64,000 bases of DNA, from the NCBI RefSeq assembly GCF_000424005.1, contig NZ_AUJB01000013.1:124001-188000 (forward strand), written 5' to 3'. This document shows, one piece after another, positions 16,948 to 24,316 of the stretch (the stretch's first letter is position 1; every line of letters begins with the position of its first letter). The notes under the pieces were generated by a model that worked only from the letters and a program-made list of their open reading frames with translations, did no database searches and was not told the origin of the DNA. The DNA comes from Pseudobutyrivibrio ruminis CF1b (GTDB lineage Bacteria; Bacillota; Clostridia; Lachnospirales; Lachnospiraceae). The position numbers and the translations under genes are program-made.

Positions 16948-17748
16948 ATGGATTTTTTTAGTATTGCAAGTGGTAGCAGCGGTAACTGCATTTGTGTTGG
17001 AGACGACAGCACACATGTAATGATCGATGCAGGTATTTCAGGAAAGCGCATAGAGGCGGGGATGAACAAATATGATTACACCACCGCCGATATGGCAGGG
17101 CTTCTGGTGACTCACGAGCATTCAGATCACGTATCTGGGCTTGGAGTCATCGCCCGCAAATACCATATACCGATTTACGCTACTGCTCCTACCATCAGAG
17201 CAATACGTTCTATGAAAAGTCTCGGGGTTGTAGATGACACACTTTTCAATGTCATCAAGCCTGACGAGGATTTCTCTATAGGTAGTCTTAAGATTCACCC
17301 ATTTCGTATTAGCCATGATGCGGCAGACCCAGTTGCATATCGTATAGAAAATGATAATTCTAAGGTTGCAGTATGTACTGACTTAGGTTATTATGATGCC
17401 TATATTGTTGATAATTTAACAAATTTGGATGCTCTTTTGCTTGAAGCAAATCATGATATCCACATGTTGGAGGTTGGTTCATATCCTTATCCACTTAAAC
17501 AGCGTATTTTAGGAAATTATGGACATCTTTCCAATGAGGCAAGTGGAAAGCTTCTCAGTCAGATTTTACATGACGATATGAAGCATATTTTCTTGGGTCA
17601 TCTCAGTCACGAAAACAACTATCCAGATTTGGCATATGAGACAGTACGCCTTGAGGTAACCATGGATCAAAGTACACCGTACAACGCTGCGGACTTTGAC
17701 ATCACAGTGGCATCCCGTTCAGAGGTATCAGAAAAAATTACATTATAA
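16948..17748 (+). CDS. MBL-fold metallo-hydrolase (YycJ/WalJ-like)
   Basis: 266 residues. It opens MDFFSIASGSSGNCICVGDD, typical of the YycJ (WalJ) group. The metal motif HxHxDH is THEHSDHVSGL (about 53-63), with FRISHDAADPVAYRI and VAVCTDLGYYDAY supplying further ligands and FLGHLSHENNYPDLA the last His. YycJ-like proteins are thought to be nucleases connected with DNA repair or replication timing. The ribosome site is weak (AAAGTAG, 16 bases upstream), so the exact start is slightly uncertain, though the N-terminus aligns well. It is the first gene of a run with the ACT and DUF711 genes. Confidence 0.88.
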   Translation: MDFFSIASGSSGNCICVGDDSTHVMIDAGISGKRIEAGMNKYDYTTADMAGLLVTHEHSDHVSGLGVIARKYHIPIYATAPTIRAIRSMKSLGVVDDTLFNVIKPDEDFSIGSLKIHPFRISHDAADPVAYRIENDNSKVAVCTDLGYYDAYIVDNLTNLDALLLEANHDIHMLEVGSYPYPLKQRILGNYGHLSNEASGKLLSQILHDDMKHIFLGHLSHENNYPDLAYETVRLEVTMDQSTPYNAADFDITVASRSEVSEKITL

Positions 17749-17759
17749 GGAGAATTCTT

Positions 17760-18035
17760 ATGGAAAACAAAGTTATTATTACCGTGGTTGGTAAAGACAC
17801 AGTTGGAATTATTGCTCGCATCTGCACTTACTTAGCAGGGAGCGGAGTTAATGTCTTAGATATTACACAGACTATTGTTCAAGGATTCTTCAACATGATG
17901 ATGATTGTAGATATTAATGCTGCAACAAAGTCTTTTGATGATGTGCAGAAGGATCTTGAGACTCTCGGTGAGGAAATCGGAGTTCAGATTAAGGCTCAAA
18001 AAGAAGACATCTTTAACGCTATGCACAGACTTTAG
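17760..18035 (+). CDS. ACT domain-containing protein (UPF0237)
   Basis: 91 residues, a single ACT domain: KVIITVVGKDTVGIIARICTYLA, then GVNVLDITQTIVQGFFNMMMIVD. The VGKDxxGIIA loop is the ligand-binding turn of GcvR-like ACT proteins. The gene sits directly upstream of the DUF711 gene, a pairing conserved across Firmicutes, so it probably senses an amino acid or related metabolite for its partner. AAGGAG precedes the ATG. Confidence 0.92.
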   Translation: MENKVIITVVGKDTVGIIARICTYLAGSGVNVLDITQTIVQGFFNMMMIVDINAATKSFDDVQKDLETLGEEIGVQIKAQKEDIFNAMHRL

Positions 18036-18044
18036 GAGGCATCC

Positions 18045-19409
18045 ATGGTAAATTTACAGGAAGTATTAGAAACTAATAAGATGGTGGAGGAGCAGACACT
18101 TGATGTCCGCACAATCACAATCGGTATCAGCCTTCTTGAGTGCATCGACTCAGATTTAAAGAAGGTAAATGAAAACGTATACAACCGCATCACTACAGTT
18201 GCGAAGGATCTTGATAAGGTTGCAAAGGAAATCGAAAGAGATTACGGTATTCCAATCGTTAACCGTCGTATTTCAGTTACACCTATCGCCCTTATCGGTG
18301 GTGCTGCTTGCAAGAAGCCAGAGGATTTCGTTACACTGGCTCATACACTTGACCGCGCAGCTGAGGCTGTCGGTGCTAATCTTATCGGTGGTTATTCAGC
18401 TCTTGTTTCAAAGGGTATGACTACAGCAGATGAGATGCTTATTCGTTCAATTCCACAGGCTCTTTGCGAGACACAGAGAGTTTGTAGTTCAGTAAATCTT
18501 GCTTCTACAAAGACTGGTATCAATATGGATGCTGTTCGCCTTATGGGAGACATTCTTCTTCAGGTGGCAGATCGTTCTAAAGACAGAGATTCAGTTGACT
18601 GCATGAAGCTCGTAGTATTCTGTAACGCGCCAGATGACAACCCATTCATGGCTGGTGCATTCCACGGTGTTACTGAGGCAGATGCTATTATCAACGTTGG
18701 TGTTTCAGGACCTGGTGTTGTTAAGAAGGCACTTGAGCAGGTTCGTGGAGAGAGCTTCGAGGTTCTCTGTGAGACAATCAAGAAGACAGCATTCAAGGTT
18801 ACACGTGTTGGTCAGCTTGTTGCACAGGAAGCTTCTAAGCGTCTTGGCATTCCATTTGGTATTATCGATTTATCACTTGCACCTACTCCAGCTATTGGAG
18901 ATTCAGTTGCAGATATTCTTTGTGAGATTGGTCTTGAGTATGCTGGTGCTCCAGGCACTACAGCGGCTCTTGCAATGCTTAACGATCAGGTTAAGAAGGG
19001 CGGCGTTATGGCCAGCTCATACGTAGGTGGACTTTCAGGTGCATTCATTCCTGTATCTGAGGATCAGGGTATGATTAATTCTGTTGAGGCCGGTGCAATC
19101 ACACTTGAAAAGCTTGAAGCTATGACATGTGTTTGCTCAGTTGGTCTTGATATGATTGCTATCCCAGGGGACACACCTGCTACTACAATCTCAGGAATGA
19201 TTGCAGATGAGATGGCTCTTGGTATGGTAAACCAGAAGACTACAGCAGCCCGCCTTATCCCAGTTATCGGCAAGGGTGTTGGCGACACAGTAGAGTTTGG
19301 TGGATTATTTGGTTATGCACCTATCATGCCTGTTAATAAGTTCTCTTGTGCAGATTTCATCAATCGTCAGGGACGTATCCCTGCACCTATTCATTCATTT
19401 AAGAATTAA
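18045..19409 (+). CDS. DUF711 / PFL family protein (UPF0210)
   Basis: 454 residues. Matches UPF0210 along its length: [18 protein letters not shown] near the N-terminus, [70 protein letters not shown], then [18 protein letters not shown]. The family has a pyruvate-formate-lyase-like barrel but no glycyl radical loop is visible, and its reaction is unknown. It follows the ACT gene after nine bases, with AGGAGG in the gap. A strong terminator follows at 19463. Residues QVADRSKDR (about 173-181) are also encoded, with only third-base changes, at 20516-20542. Confidence 0.92.
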   Translation: MVNLQEVLETNKMVEEQTLDVRTITIGISLLECIDSDLKKVNENVYNRITTVAKDLDKVAKEIERDYGIPIVNRRISVTPIALIGGAACKKPEDFVTLAHTLDRAAEAVGANLIGGYSALVSKGMTTADEMLIRSIPQALCETQRVCSSVNLASTKTGINMDAVRLMGDILLQVADRSKDRDSVDCMKLVVFCNAPDDNPFMAGAFHGVTEADAIINVGVSGPGVVKKALEQVRGESFEVLCETIKKTAFKVTRVGQLVAQEASKRLGIPFGIIDLSLAPTPAIGDSVADILCEIGLEYAGAPGTTAALAMLNDQVKKGGVMASSYVGGLSGAFIPVSEDQGMINSVEAGAITLEKLEAMTCVCSVGLDMIAIPGDTPATTISGMIADEMALGMVNQKTTAARLIPVIGKGVGDTVEFGGLFGYAPIMPVNKFSCADFINRQGRIPAPIHSFKN

Positions 19410-19462
19410 ATTTGATAGGAAATGCTTTTGGTTTTTAAAATTATAAATTGAATGACATATAT

Positions 19463-19494
19463 GGCTAATGAGGTAATACTCATTGGCCTTTTTT
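19463..19494 (+). terminator. Intrinsic terminator after the DUF711 gene
   Basis: GGCTAATGAG (19463-19472), loop GTAATA region, CTCATTGGCC (19479-19488), one G-T pair in ten, followed by six T. Confidence 0.9.
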
Positions 19495-19519
19495 AGTTTT
19501 CCTGTTTCTAGCTATTGGC

Positions 19520-19665
19520 TTTATCGCAAATTAATGAAAGTATGCGGAGCTCCAAGGTTCTCGCGATAAAATATTTCTCAATAATGCTCTGTTATACAAA
19601 AATGAGGTATATTTTTATCGCGGCGAAACCGAGCTATGCGGGATAGAGAGAGGTCTAGTGATAAA
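19520..19665 (+). repeat. Two tandem hairpins of matched design
   Basis: Copy 1: TTTATCGC (19520-19527), 35-base loop, GCGATAAA (19563-19570). Copy 2: TTTATCGC (19614-19621), 36-base loop, GTGATAAA (19658-19665; one G-U pair as RNA). In both, TATGCGG begins exactly 13 bases into the loop, and both loops have an AGGT.CT segment near the end. The two copies are otherwise diverged, as expected of a conserved structure rather than a recent duplication. Confidence 0.6.
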
Positions 19666-19691
19666 TCTTATTTAATAAAGAAAAAAAAGGG

Positions 19692-19705
19692 GTGATTTTT
19701 ATCAC
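19692..19705. promoter_or_regulatory. Short palindrome GTGAT-TTTT-ATCAC
   Basis: A 5-bp perfect inverted repeat with four-base centre, 70 bases upstream of the 19775 gene. Its spacing resembles Crp/Fnr-type sites, but it differs from the palindrome beside the Crp/Fnr gene in this window. Confidence 0.3.
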
Positions 19706-19774
19706 ATTGAGTCTCCAAAGCTGTATAAAATCGTTAACTTGCGATAATATATATTCTGTGGGGGTTTGAATTAG

Positions 19775-20509
19775 ATGGAAAGAACTGGAATTGAAGAAGG
19801 TTTTGTCTTGGTGAGAGATTTTCATAGAGAGTACTTTGGCGGCAATCAGGGATGGTTTTCAGAAGATGACAGGCCTAAGGTAAATAAATATGGCTGTGGA
19901 ATCATAGCAGCGGTGAATACTTATTTGTATCTGGCGGGTATTACCAGAGTGACTAAAAATGGTTACATGAGTCTGGTGGATGAGTTTGTCAGGATGTATC
20001 CACTTTCCAGACTGTGCCTGAATATAGGTCTTGGCGTGCTTCCATGGCAGATGTCCTCTTATATAAAACGAAAGTGCAGGGCTGCTGGAATTAAGGTAGA
20101 GCCAGATTGGCAGGGACGAAGGGGTGTTGGAAATCTGTATGAAAAAATGAAGCAGGCACTCTCAGAAGATACCCCAGTTATATGGGCCTTCTATAACCTG
20201 AAGCCATCTCACAAAATCCAGTTCTACAAATATATTAATGGTGAGTTTAGGGATACCTATCTGGATCAGCACGACATGGAGCACAGATATGATGATGTGA
20301 ACAGCCATTATGTTACTGTTACTGCCGTGTTTGAATCTGAGAAAGATGGAAAGCTGCAGCGGTGGGTGGAGATATCTTCCTGGGGATCAAAATATTATGT
20401 TAATTATGATGAGTACAAGAACTTTGTTAGAAACGCAGGAGGAATACTTAATCCCTTAAATTTGGTTAATGCATATTGCTCGAATATTTTAATTATAAAA
20501 AAGCGATAA
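19775..20509 (+). CDS. Papain-like (C39-like) cysteine peptidase fold protein
   Basis: 244 residues, family not firmly recognised. NKYGCGIIAAVNTYLYLAG places Cys41 at the start of a helix, as in C39/papain-type peptidases. NSHYVTVTAVF gives a candidate catalytic His178, and EISSWGSKYYVNYDEY matches the papain-fold SWG strand, although Ser202 stands where Asn or Asp is usual. No signal peptide or membrane segment, so it acts in the cytoplasm or is exported by an unknown route. No ABC exporter or bacteriocin precursor is adjacent. The ribosome site is poor (GGGGG 12 bases upstream). The last codons fall in a 30-base sequence repeated after the xylanase gene. Confidence 0.6.
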   Translation: MERTGIEEGFVLVRDFHREYFGGNQGWFSEDDRPKVNKYGCGIIAAVNTYLYLAGITRVTKNGYMSLVDEFVRMYPLSRLCLNIGLGVLPWQMSSYIKRKCRAAGIKVEPDWQGRRGVGNLYEKMKQALSEDTPVIWAFYNLKPSHKIQFYKYINGEFRDTYLDQHDMEHRYDDVNSHYVTVTAVFESEKDGKLQRWVEISSWGSKYYVNYDEYKNFVRNAGGILNPLNLVNAYCSNILIIKKR

Positions 20510-20514
20510 CAATT
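20485..20514 (+). repeat. 30-base direct repeat, left copy
   Basis: TATTTTAATT, A, TAAAAAAGCGATAACAATT. It covers the last codons (ILIIKKR-stop) of the peptidase-like gene. The copy at 22861-22890 differs at one base. The two copies bracket the xylanase gene, 2.35 kb apart. Confidence 0.8.
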
Positions 20515-20515
20515 T

Positions 20516-20545
20516 CAGGTGGCGGATCGTTCAAAGGATAGATAA
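20516..20545 (+). pseudogene. Possible relic of a DUF711-gene copy
   Basis: In frame this reads QVADRSKDR then a stop (TAA). The intact gene encodes the same nine residues at 18561-18587. The 27 bases differ at four sites, all third codon positions and all silent. Too short to be certain; chance similarity is not excluded. Confidence 0.35.
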
Positions 20546-20577
20546 AACCTTCCTCATAGTGAGGAGGTTTTTTTTTC
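20545..20577 (+). terminator. Intrinsic terminator after the peptidase-like gene
   Basis: AACCTTCCTCA, loop TAG, TGAGGAGGTT with a small bulge, followed by a run of nine T. Confidence 0.85.
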
Positions 20578-20585
20578 TTACGAAT

Positions 20586-20653
20586 AGCAACTTTTAGGTA
20601 TTCAAAAGCAATTTTTGATAAGAGCAACTTTTGGGGCGTTGTTAGAATATAAT
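20586..20653 (+). promoter_or_regulatory. Xylanase promoter region with three direct repeats
   Basis: AGCAACTTTT (20586-20595), AGCAATTTTT (20607-20616) and AGCAACTTTT (20623-20632) precede TATAAT at 20648-20653. There is no good -35; the third repeat takes its place. Direct repeats about two helix turns apart just upstream of a -10 are typical of an activator-dependent promoter. The activator is unknown. Confidence 0.55.
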
Positions 20654-20670
20654 TGCACGAACAATATAAT

Positions 20671-20717
20671 AATGCGTAATATCGGACATCTGCGGCGAAA
20701 TAGTCCGAATATGCATT
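20671..20717 (+). promoter_or_regulatory. Leader hairpin of the xylanase mRNA
   Basis: Core arms TCGGAC (20682-20687) and GTCCGA (20703-20708) extend imperfectly outward to AATGC/GCATT. The loop contains TGCGGCGAAA. It lies between the predicted transcription start (about 20660) and the ribosome site at 20738, so it should be in the 5' leader. Confidence 0.5.
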
Positions 20718-20751
20718 AAGTATGGCAACAATTTACAAAAGGAGAAGATGT

Positions 20752-22800
20752 ATGAAAAAATTCAAAATCAGAAAACTGATGGCAAGAGTACTGGCACTTG
20801 CCTTAGTTTTCGGCACATTTTTTATGGCGTCTAAGGTAGATGTCAGCGCTGCCAGCTACAATTTAATGGAGACCTATGGAGCAAAATATGGGTACTCTGG
20901 AAACTGTGTGCATACACACATGCTTAGGGATTCAAGAATTGTAAATGCAATCAAAAAGGATTCCAATATAGTAACACTTGGTAATGAAATGAAGCCTGAT
21001 TACCTTTTGGGAAGTAGACAGGCAACTCTTATTTCGGTTGATGAAGCAAAGCGTCTTGGTTACTATATTCCTTCAAATTACAAAGAGCGTTTTGTCCCAA
21101 AAATTGATTTTAGAACAGTTGATGAAGCAGTAAAAATTTGCTATGAGAATGGTCTTAAGATGAGAGGTCATACTCTTGTATGGCATTCACAGACCCCAAC
21201 CTGGCTATTCAGAGAGAATTATTCAGGAAATGGCAGATTTGTAAATACAGCTACTATGGATGCTCGTCTTGAGTTTTATGTTAAGTCTGTAATGGGACAT
21301 TTCTATTCAGGCAAATACGGTAGCACACTGGTATATTGGGATGTGTGCAATGAGACACTTCATGCTCAGAATTCTGGTTGGGAAGCTGTTTACGGAAGCA
21401 ACAAGACAAACGCAGTATATGTAAAGAAAGCTTTTAATTACGCATATCAGGTACTTGAGCAGTACAAGCTTACAAATTCAGTTAAGCTTTTCTACAACGA
21501 CTACAATACATACATGGAAGTCAATGATGTGATAAAATTAGTAAACTACATCAATCAGGGGAAGAAGGTTTGTGCGGGTGTAGGCATGCAGTCACATCTT
21601 GGAACAGGCTTTCCTTCAGTAGATTATTATACAAATGCACTTAACTCATTCCTTCGTGCAGGATTTGAAGTGCAGATTACAGAGCTTGATATCACAAACA
21701 AAGGCGATTATGATTTGAACAATTACGCATATCGCCTGTTTAAAAATATTAACGCCGCAAAAAAGAATGGTGGAAACATTTCATGTATCACATGGTGGGG
21801 ACCATCAGATGCAGAGACATGGATTAGAAATGAAAAGCCACTTATCTGGTCAAATATTGGTGTTGCAAAGCCAGCCTATGATGAAGTTGTAAAGGCATTT
21901 ACAGAGACATTTGGTAATCCTGGTTCATTTACACCACAACCAACGATTACACCACAGCCAACGCCAACCCCTACACCATCTGGACAAAACGTAAATACGA
22001 ATTCAACAGCACATATTGATGATGGCTGGTATTATTTAAAGAATACAAATTCACAGAAGTATCTTACAGTTGAAGGTGATTCAGCTAAGGCTGGTGCAAA
22101 TGTTTGTATTGGAACAGGAAGAGGCCTTGATGGTCAAAAATGGTATGTTAGGAATACAAATGACGGATATATTACCCTCACATCTAAGCTTGGTGACTTC
22201 ATGCTTGATGTAGCAAATGGTTCTGCTGAAGATGGTGCAAATATTGGTATTTACAATGCATATGGCGGAGATGCTCAGAAGTTCTTATTAAAGAATACCA
22301 AGACAAATGGTGTTTATACTATTGCTACAAAGTCTTCTAAGGAAGTGCGTTACATTGATGTTTATGAGCACAAAAAAGTTGAAGGCACCAATGTATGTCA
22401 GTGGTTATATTATGGCAATCCAAATCAGGAATGGGTATTTGAGAAGGTAGCTGAGCAGTCAGTTACACCTCAGCCAACACCAGTTCCAACACCAGTTCCA
22501 CAGCCAGCAGTTAAGGGATTAGAGCTTAGTTATACAATCAATAACTGGGGAAGCGGCTATCAGGTAAGCTATAAGATTTCTAATGCCACAGGAAACACAG
22601 TTAACGGATGGACATTAAAGGTAAATAAGAATCAGGTAAACATCGATTCTAGCTGGAATGTAAAGGTCACAACAAGTGGTGATTATTATGTAATCACACC
22701 GGTTGACTGGAACGCAAGCATTGCAAATGGAGGAAGTATCGAGTTTGGCAGCGTAGGCGTAGGCCAGATAGGAAACTCATTTGATTATGTATTAGAGTAA
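20752..22800 (+). CDS. Secreted GH10 endo-1,4-beta-xylanase with CBM13-like and CBM2-like modules
   Basis: 682 residues from ATG at 20752 (AAAGGAG at 20738-20744); an upstream in-frame ATG at 20722 lacks a ribosome site and would spoil the signal peptide. Signal peptide 1-34 ends near VSAAS. The GH10 domain (about 36-388) contains MRGHTLVWHSQTPTWL, acid/base Glu201 in YWDVCNETLH, nucleophile Glu311 in VQITELDI and CITWWGPSDAETW. A Pro/Thr linker leads to a ricin-type beta-trefoil (about 422-565: DGWYYLKNTNSQKYL, GQKWYVRN, NQEWVFEKV). A second Pro/Thr linker leads to a CBM2-like domain (about 583-682: LSYTINNWGSGYQVSY, VNGWTLKV). All catalytic residues are present. It hydrolyses xylan outside the cell, with cellulose and xylan anchoring by the modules. 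Confidence 0.95.
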   Translation: MKKFKIRKLMARVLALALVFGTFFMASKVDVSAASYNLMETYGAKYGYSGNCVHTHMLRDSRIVNAIKKDSNIVTLGNEMKPDYLLGSRQATLISVDEAKRLGYYIPSNYKERFVPKIDFRTVDEAVKICYENGLKMRGHTLVWHSQTPTWLFRENYSGNGRFVNTATMDARLEFYVKSVMGHFYSGKYGSTLVYWDVCNETLHAQNSGWEAVYGSNKTNAVYVKKAFNYAYQVLEQYKLTNSVKLFYNDYNTYMEVNDVIKLVNYINQGKKVCAGVGMQSHLGTGFPSVDYYTNALNSFLRAGFEVQITELDITNKGDYDLNNYAYRLFKNINAAKKNGGNISCITWWGPSDAETWIRNEKPLIWSNIGVAKPAYDEVVKAFTETFGNPGSFTPQPTITPQPTPTPTPSGQNVNTNSTAHIDDGWYYLKNTNSQKYLTVEGDSAKAGANVCIGTGRGLDGQKWYVRNTNDGYITLTSKLGDFMLDVANGSAEDGANIGIYNAYGGDAQKFLLKNTKTNGVYTIATKSSKEVRYIDVYEHKKVEGTNVCQWLYYGNPNQEWVFEKVAEQSVTPQPTPVPTPVPQPAVKGLELSYTINNWGSGYQVSYKISNATGNTVNGWTLKVNKNQVNIDSSWNVKVTTSGDYYVITPVDWNASIANGGSIEFGSVGVGQIGNSFDYVLE

Positions 22801-22814
22801 TAATGGAAAAGTAT

Positions 22815-22860
22815 ATTGGCATGTGGATGCAGGGCCTACTCCCTGCATCCACATGCCAAT
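22815..22860 (+). terminator. 20-bp perfect hairpin after the xylanase gene
   Basis: Positions 22815-22834 and 22841-22860 are perfectly complementary (arms start ATTGGCATGTGG and end CACATGCCAAT) with loop CCTACT. The following TATTTTAATT is T-rich but not a clean T-run. The hairpin ends exactly where the 30-base repeat begins. Confidence 0.75.
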
Positions 22861-22890
22861 TATTTTAATTGTAAAAAAGCGATAACAATT
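22861..22890 (+). repeat. 30-base direct repeat, right copy
   Basis: Matches 20485-20514 at 29 of 30 positions (G in place of A at 22871). Here it is non-coding but would read IVKKR-stop in the matching frame, like the tail of the peptidase-like gene. Confidence 0.8.
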
Positions 22891-22907
22891 ACTTCATTCT
22901 TTTAGGG

Positions 22908-22913
22908 TATAAT
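22908..22913 (+). promoter_or_regulatory. -10 element TATAAT upstream of the siroheme-type gene
   Basis: A consensus TATAAT 34 bases upstream of the ATG at 22947. The region where a -35 should be is the right copy of the 30-base repeat and does not match the consensus. Confidence 0.45.
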
Positions 22914-22946
22914 GCTAATCAGTGGGAGTATTTACGAGGAGGAGTT

Positions 22947-23519
22947 ATGGCATTTTTTCCAATGTTTATAGACTTAACTGGGGCAAATTGTTTGGTAATT
23001 GGTAGTACTGATGCAGTACTTAGAAGGTCTGATGCGCTTTTGGATTTTGGGGCAAAAGTAATGGTAAAGACAAAGGACGAATTTACACCGGGTGACATAC
23101 AGGGCTGTAAAATGGTTCTTGTTGATACAGATGATGAGGAAATCAATTTGCAGATTTCCATGATGTGCAAGGATGCTGGTATTCCAGTAAATATTGTTGG
23201 AAAGCCAAATCTTGGTACCTTTAGTTTCCCTTCTTACCTAAAAGAGGGCAATTTGGTAGGCGCTTTCTCAAGCAGCGGACACAGCAATGCTTTGGCAAAA
23301 TTCCTTGTAAATAAAGAGAAGGAAGTTCTTACACCAAAGCTTGGTGAACTGAATGAGATGTTAGGGAAATGGAAACAACCTATCGAGGAACTGTTTCCGC
23401 AAAAGTCTGCTCAGAATAGTGCCTTTGAGCAGCTTATTGATTATGCACTTTGTTATGATGGTATTCCTACGGACGAAGAGGTGGAAGAGCTTCTTGGTGC
23501 CATTAGTATGACTTTATAA
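22947..23519 (+). CDS. Precorrin-2 dehydrogenase / sirohydrochlorin ferrochelatase-like protein (CysG-N/Met8 type)
   Basis: 190 residues. FFPMFIDLTGANCLVIGSTDAVLRR is the N-terminal NAD-binding strand-turn of the siroheme synthase N-domain, and VNIVGKPNLGTFSFPSYLKEGNLVGAFSSSGHSNALAKFL (quoted in pieces: GTFSFPSYLKEG, AFSSSGHSNALAK) is the active-site region with the family's S-x-G-x-S-pALA motif. The dinucleotide loop is GSTDA rather than the usual GGGxVA, so cofactor binding may be altered. No other siroheme or cobalamin genes are near; it is followed after 19 bases by a response regulator gene. AGGAGG precedes the ATG. Confidence 0.8.
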   Translation: MAFFPMFIDLTGANCLVIGSTDAVLRRSDALLDFGAKVMVKTKDEFTPGDIQGCKMVLVDTDDEEINLQISMMCKDAGIPVNIVGKPNLGTFSFPSYLKEGNLVGAFSSSGHSNALAKFLVNKEKEVLTPKLGELNEMLGKWKQPIEELFPQKSAQNSAFEQLIDYALCYDGIPTDEEVEELLGAISMTL

Positions 23520-23538
23520 ACCCTTTGTGGAGGTTTTT

Positions 23539-24300
23539 ATGGGGCAGAATCAGATAATGATATTGGGGGATAAAGATTCTTTTATCATTAGGGTTTTAAC
23601 TAAAAAACTTACCGATGCATCTTTAGATGTGATTAACACCCCGATGGATGTGGAGGAAATAGATAAGCACTGGGCGGATACTGCCCTTGTGACCTTTTAC
23701 ATGGAAAAGGATGAAAGACTGCCTGAGGATATTAAGACATTTCTGATAGACAGGTTGGAGGATGATGATAAAAGATTAATTTTTATAGGCGAACCAATTG
23801 ATGTTGCTGCAGCCGAAGAAGGTTTTCCAGGACATCTTATTTATAGAAAACTGTCCCGTCCGCTTGATTACGATGAATATATTTCCTGTGTCAACTCGTA
23901 CAACAAACAGGCCAGTGCAGGAGAGCTGAAAAAACGAATTCTTGTGGTTGATGATGACGTTAATTTCCTGAATGTTATGAGAGAATGGCTTGAGAAAGAT
24001 TATAAGATTTCCATGGCCACATCTGGAATGCGCGCACTGAGGTGGCTTGCTTCCAACAAAGTGGATTTGATTTTACTTGATTACGAAATGCCTGTAACTG
24101 ATGGGCACCAGGTGTTGGAAATGCTCAGGTCAGAAGAAGATACAAAGGATATTCCAGTTATTTTCCTTACAGGAAATGACAGTAAAGAGACTGTAATGTC
24201 GGTGGTAAATTTAAAGCCACAGGGATATTTTTTGAAGACTATGCCAAGGGAGGAATTTTTAAATAAGATAAAGGTATTTTTCCTGGAAAGAGCTGTATAG
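23539..24300 (+). CDS. Response regulator: degenerate receiver plus intact receiver, no output domain
   Basis: 253 residues from ATG at 23539, five bases after GGAGG (23529-23533); a GTG at 23527 overlaps that site. Residues about 131-253 are a complete receiver: ILVVDDDVNF (acidic pair), phospho-acceptor Asp181 in LILLDYEMPVTDG, FLTGND (Thr) and YFLKTMP (Lys). Residues 1-125 have similar length and strand pattern (IMILGDKDSF, LIFIGEP, YRKLSRP) but lack a phospho-acceptor and look like a pseudo-receiver. No DNA-binding domain is present, so output is through another protein. It lies 16 bases before the hybrid kinase gene and is the likely phosphorelay partner. Confidence 0.88.
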   Translation: MGQNQIMILGDKDSFIIRVLTKKLTDASLDVINTPMDVEEIDKHWADTALVTFYMEKDERLPEDIKTFLIDRLEDDDKRLIFIGEPIDVAAAEEGFPGHLIYRKLSRPLDYDEYISCVNSYNKQASAGELKKRILVVDDDVNFLNVMREWLEKDYKISMATSGMRALRWLASNKVDLILLDYEMPVTDGHQVLEMLRSEEDTKDIPVIFLTGNDSKETVMSVVNLKPQGYFLKTMPREEFLNKIKVFFLERAV

Positions 24301-24316
24301 TCAGCAGGGGTATGAT

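Larger units (their letters stand above)
19410..19774. other. 365-base gene-free region
   Basis: No gene is seen here. It holds the DUF711 terminator (19463-19494), two matched hairpins (19520-19665), a short palindrome (19692-19705) and a possible extended -10 TGCGATAAT (19740-19748) for the peptidase-like gene at 19775. Confidence 0.7.

Noticed and set aside
19692-19705. E. coli CRP-like site (GTGA-N6-TCAC)
   Set aside because: A 4-5-base palindrome arises often by chance, and the only Crp/Fnr gene here has a different palindrome beside it. Kept only as a low-confidence feature.
19726-19748. Sigma-28 (motility) promoter before the peptidase-like gene
   Set aside because: TAAA and GCGATAAT are present but 10-11 bases apart rather than about 15; the same failed for the region before the S41 gene.
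20500-20520. Resemblance of the repeat to the E. coli lac operator (GCGATAACAATTTCA)
   Set aside because: Only about half of a lac operator, in a gene end, with no LacI-type regulator nearby; treated as coincidence.
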